Shown piece after piece: positions 24,422-31,167 of a stretch of DNA of 34,675 bases; the first letter of the stretch is position 1, and each line of letters opens with the position of its first letter. The DNA comes from a bacterium (GTDB lineage Bacteria > Bacteroidota > Bacteroidia > Bacteroidales > Muribaculaceae), in contig SFTJ01000027.1 in the NCBI GenBank assembly GCA_004563195.1, positions 1 to 34,675 of the forward strand, in the 5' to 3' direction. A model generated the notes under the pieces. That model searched no databases. It was not told where the DNA came from and saw only the letters and a list, made by a program, of their open reading frames with translations. A program made the translations under genes and the position numbers.

Positions 24422-25723
24422 ATGAAAAAATTAATTTTTGCTGTAATATTCAGTCTCAGCTACATTTTTGCTCAAGCGCTCGACCTATCGCTTGGCGGAA
24501 TGACCTATACACTCAACACCGAGACAAAAGAAGCTACACTTATAATCTGCTTTAACAATAATCCACAAGTGGTGCACATCCCTGCCACCATAGAGCACAA
24601 GGGCGAAACTTATACCGTGGTTGCCATTGGCGACTATTGTTTCTACAACAAGAGCACCATCACTGCCGTTGATTTTGACGAAGCATCGCAAATCAGGAGC
24701 ATAGGCAAGAAGAGTTTTATGAATTGCAACAAAATCGAAAGCCTCGATTTGCCCGACGAAGTGACTGCCATAGGCAGTTATAGTTTTGCCTCATGCAGCT
24801 CACTCACTACGCTCGAATTGCCAGCCAAACTCGAAACGATGGCTGAAGGCAGCTTCTCGGAATGTACATCGCTCACCGAGGTTTCCATTCCGGCACAGGT
24901 GAGCACCATAGGCAAGGACTGCTTCACCGGATGCAGTGCGCTCCAATCGGTGAATTTTCAGGGCAATCCTGAAAACATCGACCAAAGTGCGTTCGACGGT
25001 TGCTCGGCTCTCACCAAGAAGGAATTGATACTCGATGCCGGTAACATCAAAACTTTCTACAGCAACAACAATGTCTACACCGACATAGTGATGCGTCGCG
25101 CCAATGCTTCGCACAAACTCGCCACCATTTCGTTGCCGTTCAAGCCAAATAAGCAGACTCGCTCCAACTTCGCTTTCTATGAATTTGAAGGTGTCAACGA
25201 CAACGGCATACTATCGTTTAAAGAGACCGATTCGCCTCAAGCCGATATGCCCTATGTGGTGAAAAGCCTCACCGATAGCGAAATCGACGAATTTGTGGCA
25301 GAGAGCGAAAACGGCATGGTCACCCTATCGTCGGATGGCGAACAAAGCGTGACTTCGGGCGACTGGACTTTCCACGCGCTTTATCACATGCTTATGCTCA
25401 CCGACTCCGATGCACTCAAGCACTACTATCTACCTAACGACAACGGCATAGCCGGAATTGCGGAGCCATGCACGCTGCCCACATTCAGCGCCTACCTTTA
25501 CGGCCCCAACATCGACGAGGCATTTCCCGGATTGGGAGCCGACGGCATCATAAAAGTAGCATTTAAGGACGCCAATGGCAACACCTCCGGCTTGGGCGCC
25601 ATAATCAATGGCGACACCATAATTCCCGCCGACGACAATCGCATATACGACCTCACAGGCCGCGAAGTGAAGAACCCTCAACACGGCATATTTATAATGA
25701 ATGGCAAAAAAATAAAACTATAA
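24422..25723 (+). CDS. BspA-like leucine-rich-repeat surface protein
   Basis: The 433-residue protein starts with a signal peptide (MKKLIFAVIFSLSYIFAQA). Residues about 60-195 are LRR_5/BspA-type repeats, seen as recurring IPATI..., IGDYCFYN, LDLPDEVTAIGSYSFASCSSL, LELPAKLE and IGKDCFTGCSAL units. The middle (200-400) has no recognised domain. The end, IYDLTGREVKNPQHGIFIMNGKKI, is the short C-terminal module common on exported proteins of Prevotella and Muribaculaceae-like species, thought to relate to secretion or surface sorting. Proteins of this type mediate adhesion to host matrix or other bacteria; that role is inferred. It is monocistronic, with a -7 box upstream and a terminator 81 nt downstream. 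Confidence 0.87.
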   Translation: MKKLIFAVIFSLSYIFAQALDLSLGGMTYTLNTETKEATLIICFNNNPQVVHIPATIEHKGETYTVVAIGDYCFYNKSTITAVDFDEASQIRSIGKKSFMNCNKIESLDLPDEVTAIGSYSFASCSSLTTLELPAKLETMAEGSFSECTSLTEVSIPAQVSTIGKDCFTGCSALQSVNFQGNPENIDQSAFDGCSALTKKELILDAGNIKTFYSNNNVYTDIVMRRANASHKLATISLPFKPNKQTRSNFAFYEFEGVNDNGILSFKETDSPQADMPYVVKSLTDSEIDEFVAESENGMVTLSSDGEQSVTSGDWTFHALYHMLMLTDSDALKHYYLPNDNGIAGIAEPCTLPTFSAYLYGPNIDEAFPGLGADGIIKVAFKDANGNTSGLGAIINGDTIIPADDNRIYDLTGREVKNPQHGIFIMNGKKIKL

Positions 25724-25804
25724 TATCTATCACCACTTGAATATCAGAATAAAGGCAATTAAAATACTCTCATAATCAACTAAATAAAATGTATTATATA
25801 TCCA

Positions 25805-25846
25805 AGCAGAGGAGCGCCCCACAGGCATCTCCTCTGCTATTTTTTA
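25805..25846 (+). terminator. Intrinsic terminator of the LRR gene
   Basis: AGCAGAGGAG (25805-25814) pairs perfectly with CTCCTCTGCT (25829-25838), followed by ATTTTTTAT. It lies close to the truncated toxin gene on the other strand (ends 25868), whose lost 3' part would have extended through here. Confidence 0.85.
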
Positions 25847-25867
25847 TCGGTTAGGCACCCATACAGA

Positions 25868-26014
25868 TTAATGAAAAGGACAACCCGATGCCGATAGCAT
25901 CTCAAGTAGGGATAATGCTCTAATCACCTTCTCAATAAGGTTTCGGTCGTTGTAGTGCAGTTCTACCGATTTTTTCGCAATCCATTCGGTTGTGAAACAT
26001 TCTTTACTAATCAT
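25868..26014 (-). pseudogene. Truncated AbiEii-like nucleotidyltransferase toxin (48 codons left)
   Basis: The minus-strand frame starts with ATG at 26014, overlapping the antitoxin stop by 8 nt, and encodes MISKECFTTEWIAKKSVELH continuing to LLEMLSASGCPFH and then TAA. This is the characteristic N-terminus of Bacteroidales AbiEii/AbiGii-type (DUF1814) nucleotidyltransferase toxins, which normally continue with FKGGT, the nucleotidyltransferase motif, for over 200 more residues. No frame of the following 140 bp restores a toxin sequence; the LRR gene's terminator follows instead. The catalytic domain is therefore lost, by deletion rather than by a single nonsense change. Too short for most gene finders. 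Confidence 0.85.
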
Positions 26015-26735
26015 ACGAATTGATAGTTTCAATTATTGCTTTTACTTCATCTTTTATTCCACGTCTGTCGGCATATCGAAATAGGCGACTTATATTAACG
26101 GCATAGAGTGATAGTGCATTTTGAAAAATATGAAACCCTTCTAACTCTTGTAAGTAGAAAAAATCCTTGTCTTTTTGTAAATCCACCAAGAGTTTTTCTA
26201 ATGTTGGAACAAATATTCCACCACATTCTTGTATTGGCGACTCCGTGATGAGTGGCTTTACAAATATTGCAGGTTGAGAAAGGTCGATGTAGTTGGATAT
26301 CAGTTGGCGTGTAGGTTGCAAATAAGCATCTTTTCCATTATCTCTCAAATAGTTAAACACTGCTACTATAGCTTCACGCTCGGTTTCAATGTATGTAATA
26401 TTATTAGCGGAAATATGATGCTGTAGAGGACTGATGATACTTCCGTTGTATATGCAAAAGTGAGCATATGGCCATTTTTGATTTAAATCTTTTATCAGTT
26501 TATGCTGTTCTTCGGTAGGAATTATCTGGAATTGCTGTCTAAAAGCCACAGCATACTTACCGCGCGACAATCTCTGCAACTCGCCTGATTCTACCAACTG
26601 CGTCAGATACCAGGAAATGGTTTTGCGAGTTATGGTCGAATTGCAATCCTTTTCAAGATAATCGTATAAATCGCGCAACCCGAAATAAGGCTGCGAGAGT
26701 GCATAGTTCATTATGTCTTGCCTGCAATTATTCAT
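26007..26735 (-). CDS. AbiEi-like antitoxin of a type IV toxin-antitoxin pair
   Basis: The 242-residue protein has an N-terminal winged-helix domain (MNNCRQDIMNYALSQ through SRGKYAVAF, about 1-65) and a C-terminal domain typical of the AbiEi/DUF6577 antitoxin group. In the AbiE system the antitoxin is a DNA-binding autorepressor that also counters the nucleotidyltransferase toxin; the pair acts in phage defence by abortive infection. I start at ATG 26735; the longer frame opens with GTG 26747, almost at the predicted transcription start, and the 26758-26788 promoter favours the ATG. Its toxin partner, overlapping by 8 nt downstream, is truncated, so this antitoxin is now an orphan. The gene is visibly more AT-rich than its neighbours, which fits horizontal acquisition. 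Confidence 0.85.
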   Translation of the reverse strand: MNNCRQDIMNYALSQPYFGLRDLYDYLEKDCNSTITRKTISWYLTQLVESGELQRLSRGKYAVAFRQQFQIIPTEEQHKLIKDLNQKWPYAHFCIYNGSIISPLQHHISANNITYIETEREAIVAVFNYLRDNGKDAYLQPTRQLISNYIDLSQPAIFVKPLITESPIQECGGIFVPTLEKLLVDLQKDKDFFYLQELEGFHIFQNALSLYAVNISRLFRYADRRGIKDEVKAIIETINSYD

Positions 26736-26757
26736 TGTCTCTATCACTTAATTCAAA

Positions 26758-26788
26758 CAAAGATATACAAAATTACGGCAATATCAAA
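26758..26788 (-). promoter_or_regulatory. Predicted promoter of the AbiE-like operon
   Basis: On the minus strand TTTG (26785-26788), a 19-nt spacer and TATCTTTG (26758-26765) match the Bacteroidetes consensus. Transcription near 26751 gives a leader of about 16 nt to the ATG at 26735. The short repeated pieces ATTATTGCCAT/ATTACGGCAAT around 26772-26803 could be operator half-sites. Confidence 0.68.
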
Positions 26789-26932
26789 AATTATTGCCAT
26801 AATTTTGCACATTAATACCAAAAAAATTTCCACACTTATCATTCTCAAAAATAATTCCATTATACCGTAAAATAGTTGCATCCCGTTTAAGATTAGATTT
26901 TTTTGAAATGTGTTTCAGAAATCGCACATCGC

Positions 26933-26969
26933 AAAAAAAATCCGTGCTTGACCTCTCGCCATACACGGA
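26933..26969 (-). terminator. Terminator after the 183-residue membrane protein gene
   Basis: On the minus strand TCCGTG...CACGGA (26964-26969 with 26941-26946) forms a 6-bp stem with a 17-nt loop followed directly by an eight-T run (26933-26940). The rest of the 26789-27110 gap holds no gene that I can support. Confidence 0.6.
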
Positions 26970-27110
26970 CCACACTTAACCAAAATTATAGAGTAGAGTC
27001 TAACAAACACGGGAACTAACCATAATTAAGCCCGTAATAAAAAGAATTATGCATCTATCATGAGTAACCAATCTTTTTAAGTAACCAAGTCAATAAAAAC
27101 CACAAATCAA

Positions 27111-27662
27111 TTAGTATCGTTCGAAAAAATCCATCAGCGGGTGTGCCTTCACATCGGTATATAGCACAGGAGCCGTAAGCGGATAATAATTATAGTCGAC
27201 ATATTCGCTAATTTGAAGGCACACCACATCATCGTCAACCGCCGTAAATGCTTCTAATCGAAGCTCGCCGTCCGTCTTGGGAACCGGCAATAGCGAAAAG
27301 TCGGCTGTGTCTACAGCCCTGCGTATTCGGTCTAACTGGTTGCGGTCGAAATACACATCGTGTTGCTGCAACCTTGTTCCTGTGACTGCATATGCTCGAT
27401 ATCGCAGTTTCAGCACTGCAGCCATGAGCGAAATCGACACTACCACCACTCCGGTGGCACTAAGGGCAAACTGCTCTTGCTCGCTGAGGCTGCCTAAGGC
27501 ATTGCCAAGATAAATCAATGCGCCGCCTATAACAAGAAATGCAAGGCAAATGGCAAGACGCCGTGCGTCGATACGTCGAGTGAAAGCCGAATGAGTGTCG
27601 ATATATTGTGTGAGCATCACAGGCGATTGTGCCTGCATGCACTCGGTTTGATTATTGTTCAT
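27111..27662 (-). CDS. Unrecognised membrane protein with two helices
   Basis: The 183-residue product has a soluble N-terminus of about 35 residues, two membrane helices (LAICLAFLVIGGALIYLGNAL and FALSATGVVVVSISLMAAVL) and a cytoplasmic or periplasmic C-terminal domain of about 95 residues (RYRAYAVTGTRLQQHD... to MDFFERY). I do not recognise the family; a two-helix anchor followed by a small mixed domain resembles PH-like or DUF-type regulatory membrane proteins, but that is only shape. Base composition is like that of the core genes here. It is followed by a terminator on its own strand. The next gene on the same strand, 121 bp upstream, may or may not be co-transcribed. Confidence 0.72.
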   Translation of the reverse strand: MNNNQTECMQAQSPVMLTQYIDTHSAFTRRIDARRLAICLAFLVIGGALIYLGNALGSLSEQEQFALSATGVVVVSISLMAAVLKLRYRAYAVTGTRLQQHDVYFDRNQLDRIRRAVDTADFSLLPVPKTDGELRLEAFTAVDDDVVCLQISEYVDYNYYPLTAPVLYTDVKAHPLMDFFERY

Positions 27663-27783
27663 AATTTGTAGGATTGGGTAAAAATGTAACTTAGGATTGA
27701 TTTTAATTTTAAAAAAGTAATATCATAGCCCCGTAGCATAACATATAAAGCATACTCCGAGCGCATCGCTGCGTCGTGGCGGG

Positions 27784-28215
27784 CTAAGACAAAATTACAT
27801 TTAGTGTGTAGACATAATAGTCGCAACTGCGCACTAATCCTACGCATCGTGCGCTGCTCAATTCACGATAAAAGCGAGGGGCATAACTGACGTTTGCCAC
27901 TCTACTGTAATCGTGCTGCGATGAGCTTATATAAAGAGGATTCATCAGATTTCTTATGTCGCATCGGCGATCCCGGCTTGGGCGGGCGGTGCGGCTCGCG
28001 TGATTAGGCAGAACAATCGGCTCGGCACCCAACGGAACAATGGCATCTGAAGCGCTGTTCCACTCAATGCCGCACCACCCTGTGAGTTGTGATTCCTCTA
28101 TTGAATGATTGGCGTTGAAAGTAGCAATAACTGTAGGCTGTAGGGTGTGATTGGCTTCGGTGGCGTTTAGCACTCCACCCAGCACCCAAAGCAATATTAT
28201 CATGCACAGCCGCAT
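27784..28215 (-). CDS. Small secreted protein of unknown function
   Basis: The 143-residue product begins with a plausible signal peptide (MRLCMIILLWVLGGVLNATEA) and leaves about 120 mature residues with four cysteines (GWCGIEW, RRCDIRN, SARCVGL, RSCDYY), which could form two disulfides after export. No family is recognised. It overlaps other open frames, but the signal peptide, cysteine pattern and minus-strand continuity with the neighbouring gene favour this one. The tail SCDYYVYTLNVILS is aromatic. No promoter of consensus type was found just upstream. Confidence 0.5.
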   Translation of the reverse strand: MRLCMIILLWVLGGVLNATEANHTLQPTVIATFNANHSIEESQLTGWCGIEWNSASDAIVPLGAEPIVLPNHASRTARPSRDRRCDIRNLMNPLYISSSQHDYSRVANVSYAPRFYRELSSARCVGLVRSCDYYVYTLNVILS

Positions 28216-28443
28216 AGTTATAAGTATTAAAGTGTTTGTTTTCGTTTATTGTGATAAACAATCGCCGCAGAAAATAGTTCACCGATTTGCCATATTTTTC
28301 AAAAAAATTTTCCACCGGGCATCCATCCGGCAAAAAACTATGCTTTATGATGAGCGTAGGCAAACCATTTTGGGCAAAATTTTGTTATACCTACAGTGAT
28401 TAATTATTGGCATAATCAACAATTAAAAAAACGCTTGGATATT

Positions 28444-28824
28444 ATGAATGTAAAATTTTTTAAATGCCTCAATTGCGGCAATGTAGTGATGAAGGTGGTA
28501 GACCACAGCGTGCCCGTGTTCTGCTGCGGCGCTCGAATGACTGAACTCAAGCCTAACACCGTGGATGCCGACACCGAAAAGCATGTGCCGGTGATTACTA
28601 CCATCGACAATCTCACCATAGAAGTGAAAATAGGCAGCCTGCCCCACCCTATGTCCACCGAGCACCACATAGACTTCATATATGTGCTCACCACCGAAGG
28701 CGGCATAGTGGTGCCACTCGATGCCGAACCTCGGGCTAACATTAGCGTAGACCCGCAGAAAGTGCTCGAAGTGTATGCCTACTGCAATCTCCACGGTTTG
28801 TGGATGACTCGGCTTCAGGAATAA
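28444..28824 (+). CDS. Desulfoferrodoxin (two-iron superoxide reductase)
   Basis: The 126-residue protein reduces superoxide to peroxide without releasing oxygen, a typical defence of anaerobes, in the cytoplasm. Centre I is a desulforedoxin-type FeCys4 site: Cys8, Cys11 (CLNC) and Cys27-Cys28 (FCCG). Centre II is the Fe(His)4Cys site: His47 in EKHVP, His68 in LPHPM, His74 in EHHIDF, Cys114 and His117 in YCNLHGLW; the functional Glu45-Lys46 pair is present. The ATG at 28444 gives the standard family length; the frame upstream starts with GTG and has no homology value. It appears to be a single gene; hairpins at 28904-28976 lie between it and the polysaccharide operon. Electron donor (rubredoxin or similar) is not in the window. 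Confidence 0.95.
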   Translation: MNVKFFKCLNCGNVVMKVVDHSVPVFCCGARMTELKPNTVDADTEKHVPVITTIDNLTIEVKIGSLPHPMSTEHHIDFIYVLTTEGGIVVPLDAEPRANISVDPQKVLEVYAYCNLHGLWMTRLQE

Positions 28825-28903
28825 GCGTCGGTTATGGCTCATCGGCACCCACCACGAGGCTGTAGCTTGAGTATCATAGCCGCCTGCAATTCCTCCATTT
28901 TAG

Positions 28904-28976
28904 TAATATTTGCCCCGACAGGCAATATTAGTGCTTAGTGCTCGTTAAATGAATATATAACGAACACTATTTTTTT
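28904..28976 (+). promoter_or_regulatory. Tandem hairpins with T-run just before the polysaccharide operon
   Basis: Hairpin 1: TAATATTTGCC (28904-28914) with GGCAATATTA (28921-28930), one bulged T. Hairpin 2: AGTGCTCGTTA (28937-28947) with TAACGAACACT (28958-28968), one mismatch, followed by ATTTTTTTA (T-run 28970-28976). Hairpin 2 has intrinsic-terminator form and ends 18 nt before the Wza-like start codon. It may simply end the desulfoferrodoxin transcript (stop at 28824), or act as an attenuator for the operon. Confidence 0.6.
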
Positions 28977-28994
28977 ACCGGTAAAACGAAAAAA

Positions 28995-29804
28995 ATGAAA
29001 GCAACCAAACTTATTATAGCGTTCTGCCTCATGGCAGCGCTTGCATCATGCAAATCGAGTAAAGACAACTTGACATATTTCTCCAATCTGCCTGCCGAAA
29101 GCACTTCCGGCACCATAGAAAGCGGGAAATATGAGATAACCATAATCCCCGACGACGAACTCGTTATCACCATCACTTCGCTCACTCCCGAAGCCACTGC
29201 GCCCTACAATGCTCCGCTCACTGCCATCAGCAATCGCGCAGAAAAGCAAACTGTGACTCAGCAGCAATCGCTGCAAACCTATGTTGTAGACCACGATGGC
29301 TTCATCAATATGCCCATAATAGGCAAAATCAAAGCACAAGGACTCACCACAGCCCAACTATGCGACCAAATCACCGCCAAAGTGGCAAAAAATGTTATTG
29401 ATCCTTATGTGCGTGTGCAATTGCTCAACTATCGCGTGAATGTGCTCGGCGAGGTGAAGACTCCCGGCGCCATAACTGTGGTAAAGGAGCGCTACTCCAT
29501 ACTCGATGCCATAGCCGAAGCCGGTGACCTCACTCCTTATGGCCGCCGCGAGAATGTGTTGCTCATTCGCGAAGAAAACGGTCAGCGTATGTATCACCGA
29601 CTCAACCTCAACGATGCCAATCTGCTCTCATCGCCCTATTTCTACCTCCGTCAGAACGATGTGGTGTATGTGGAGCCTAACCAAGTGCTTAAGTCAAATT
29701 CACGCTACAGCCAAGACAACGGCTATAAACTGAGCGTAATCTCCACCATAGTGAGTGCTGCAAGTGTAATAGCTTCGCTTGCCATAGCGCTAATAGCCAA
29801 ATAA
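28995..29804 (+). CDS. Wza-like polysaccharide export lipoprotein
   Basis: The 269-residue outer-membrane polysaccharide export protein carries a lipoprotein signal ending LASC (Cys19). It contains the Poly_export domain (about 45-150, with YEITIIPDDELVITI and VDHDGFINMPIIGKIKAQGLT), an SLBB domain (about 155-240, with VNVLGEVKTPGAITV) and a C-terminal hydrophobic helix (VISTIVSAASVIASLAIALI). In Wza-type proteins this end forms the outer-membrane pore. It is the first of three same-strand genes with a Wzy-like polymerase and a Wzz-like chain-length protein, 53 bp before the second. Function: passage of exopolysaccharide or capsule through periplasm and outer membrane. Confidence 0.93.
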   Translation: MKATKLIIAFCLMAALASCKSSKDNLTYFSNLPAESTSGTIESGKYEITIIPDDELVITITSLTPEATAPYNAPLTAISNRAEKQTVTQQQSLQTYVVDHDGFINMPIIGKIKAQGLTTAQLCDQITAKVAKNVIDPYVRVQLLNYRVNVLGEVKTPGAITVVKERYSILDAIAEAGDLTPYGRRENVLLIREENGQRMYHRLNLNDANLLSSPYFYLRQNDVVYVEPNQVLKSNSRYSQDNGYKLSVISTIVSAASVIASLAIALIAK

Positions 29805-29857
29805 TTACACCGGCAAACAAAAAAAATCACTTCCACCGAACCCATTATCACAAAGCA

Positions 29858-31159
29858 ATGCTAAGCCTAAGCCGAGCCTATTTTTGGATATTTATCTATA
29901 TGCTTTTGGCACAGATACTTGCTCCGGCGCTATTTAAGAGTGCCGACGAGCTCGGTGTGCTCTTTATGGCTATGCTTATAGCTCTCGACTTGGCAATCAA
30001 TCGCGACTTTAAGCGCTACCTTGGGCTCTTCGGTGTAGTGGCTGTGATGACCGTTTACGCCGTTTATTCGATAGTGGTGCTCGACTTCAATACTCCAAAA
30101 GCAATATTATTGGACTTCGTTATCGAATTGAAACCATTCGTGGCATTCTTCATAGGTTACTCCATAAAGCCACAATTCAAGCCCTGGGAATTACAAGTGC
30201 TCAAAGGCACCACTCGAGCCATTATAATGCTGCTGATATTGCTATTCGTCACATCTACGGTGGAAGATGTGTTATTCCATGTGGCCTATTTCGGTTCGGT
30301 GGCATTTACTTGCTTCCTAATCCACCTTTTGGCAAGTGTTCGCCGCGATGGCACCATAGCACGCTCCGATATCTACTGCGCCTTGGGCATTCTCGCTGTG
30401 GGATTGCTCTGCACACGCTCTAAATATTACGGAGAGGTGGTGATTTCGCTATTTATGCTCTTAATCTACAAGCCGGGCATGTTCCGCAAAATATCGGCTA
30501 AGCAAGTGGGCATAGTGGTGGCTGTGATAGTAGCGGTACTTATAGTGTCGTGGAGCAAAATCAATTATTATTTCCTCACCGGCAACGGGGACACATTCGA
30601 TGCCGACACGGCGCAAACCTTTGCGCGTCCGGCTCTCCTATTGGGTATGTTTATGATACTTTGCGACTATCCTCTACTCGGTTCAGGACTCGCTTCATAC
30701 GCCACCTATGCCTCTACTCCAAGTGTCAATTATTCAGCCGTTTATGCCCAATACGATCTCAACAAGGTGTTTGGCCTTTCTGAACAATACCCCAACTTCA
30801 TTTGCGACACTTTCTATGCCTCTTTTGCACAATTCGGGCTTATTGGTATAGCCTTATTCATATATTTCTTCGTGTGGGTATTCCAAAAGCTCCGTTTAGT
30901 GCTTCACCGCGAAAATCGCTACTATTTTATGGTAGGTGTACTCACCATAGTGACAATAATGATTGAAAATGTAGGCGGCACTTTCTTTACTCAGGCAGGC
31001 GGACTGATAACTATGCTTCTTTTAGGACAGATAGTCGCTCCATTTCGCAACATCAGCACTGAAGAGCGCAAAGCTGCCCTCACAGGCCTATACGAACAAG
31101 GCTGCCACCGGCAGGAACTAAAAGTACAACCAAAAGAAATAACAAATAAAACCACATAA
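29858..31159 (+). CDS. Wzy/O-antigen-ligase-like polysaccharide polymerase
   Basis: The 433-residue integral membrane protein has about ten to eleven hydrophobic segments and a large extracytoplasmic loop in the second half (around 245-305, LTGNGDTFDADTAQTFARPALL to LSEQYPNFICDTFYASFAQFG). This topology and the DYPLLGSG(L)A segment match the Wzy polymerase / O-antigen ligase (Wzy_C) superfamily, which joins lipid-linked repeat units in the periplasm. Sequence conservation in this family is weak, so the call leans on topology and neighbours. It lies between the Wza-like gene and the Wzz-like gene, 8 bp from the latter. A ligase role (attaching O-antigen) is the main alternative. Confidence 0.82.
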   Translation: MLSLSRAYFWIFIYMLLAQILAPALFKSADELGVLFMAMLIALDLAINRDFKRYLGLFGVVAVMTVYAVYSIVVLDFNTPKAILLDFVIELKPFVAFFIGYSIKPQFKPWELQVLKGTTRAIIMLLILLFVTSTVEDVLFHVAYFGSVAFTCFLIHLLASVRRDGTIARSDIYCALGILAVGLLCTRSKYYGEVVISLFMLLIYKPGMFRKISAKQVGIVVAVIVAVLIVSWSKINYYFLTGNGDTFDADTAQTFARPALLLGMFMILCDYPLLGSGLASYATYASTPSVNYSAVYAQYDLNKVFGLSEQYPNFICDTFYASFAQFGLIGIALFIYFFVWVFQKLRLVLHRENRYYFMVGVLTIVTIMIENVGGTFFTQAGGLITMLLLGQIVAPFRNISTEERKAALTGLYEQGCHRQELKVQPKEITNKTT

Positions 31160-31167
31160 CAATCAAT

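Noticed and set aside
28064..28363. 99-codon minus-strand frame overlapping the 143-residue secreted protein
   Set aside because: No signal peptide or domain, and it crosses the intergenic region; the overlapping frame with a signal peptide is the better candidate.
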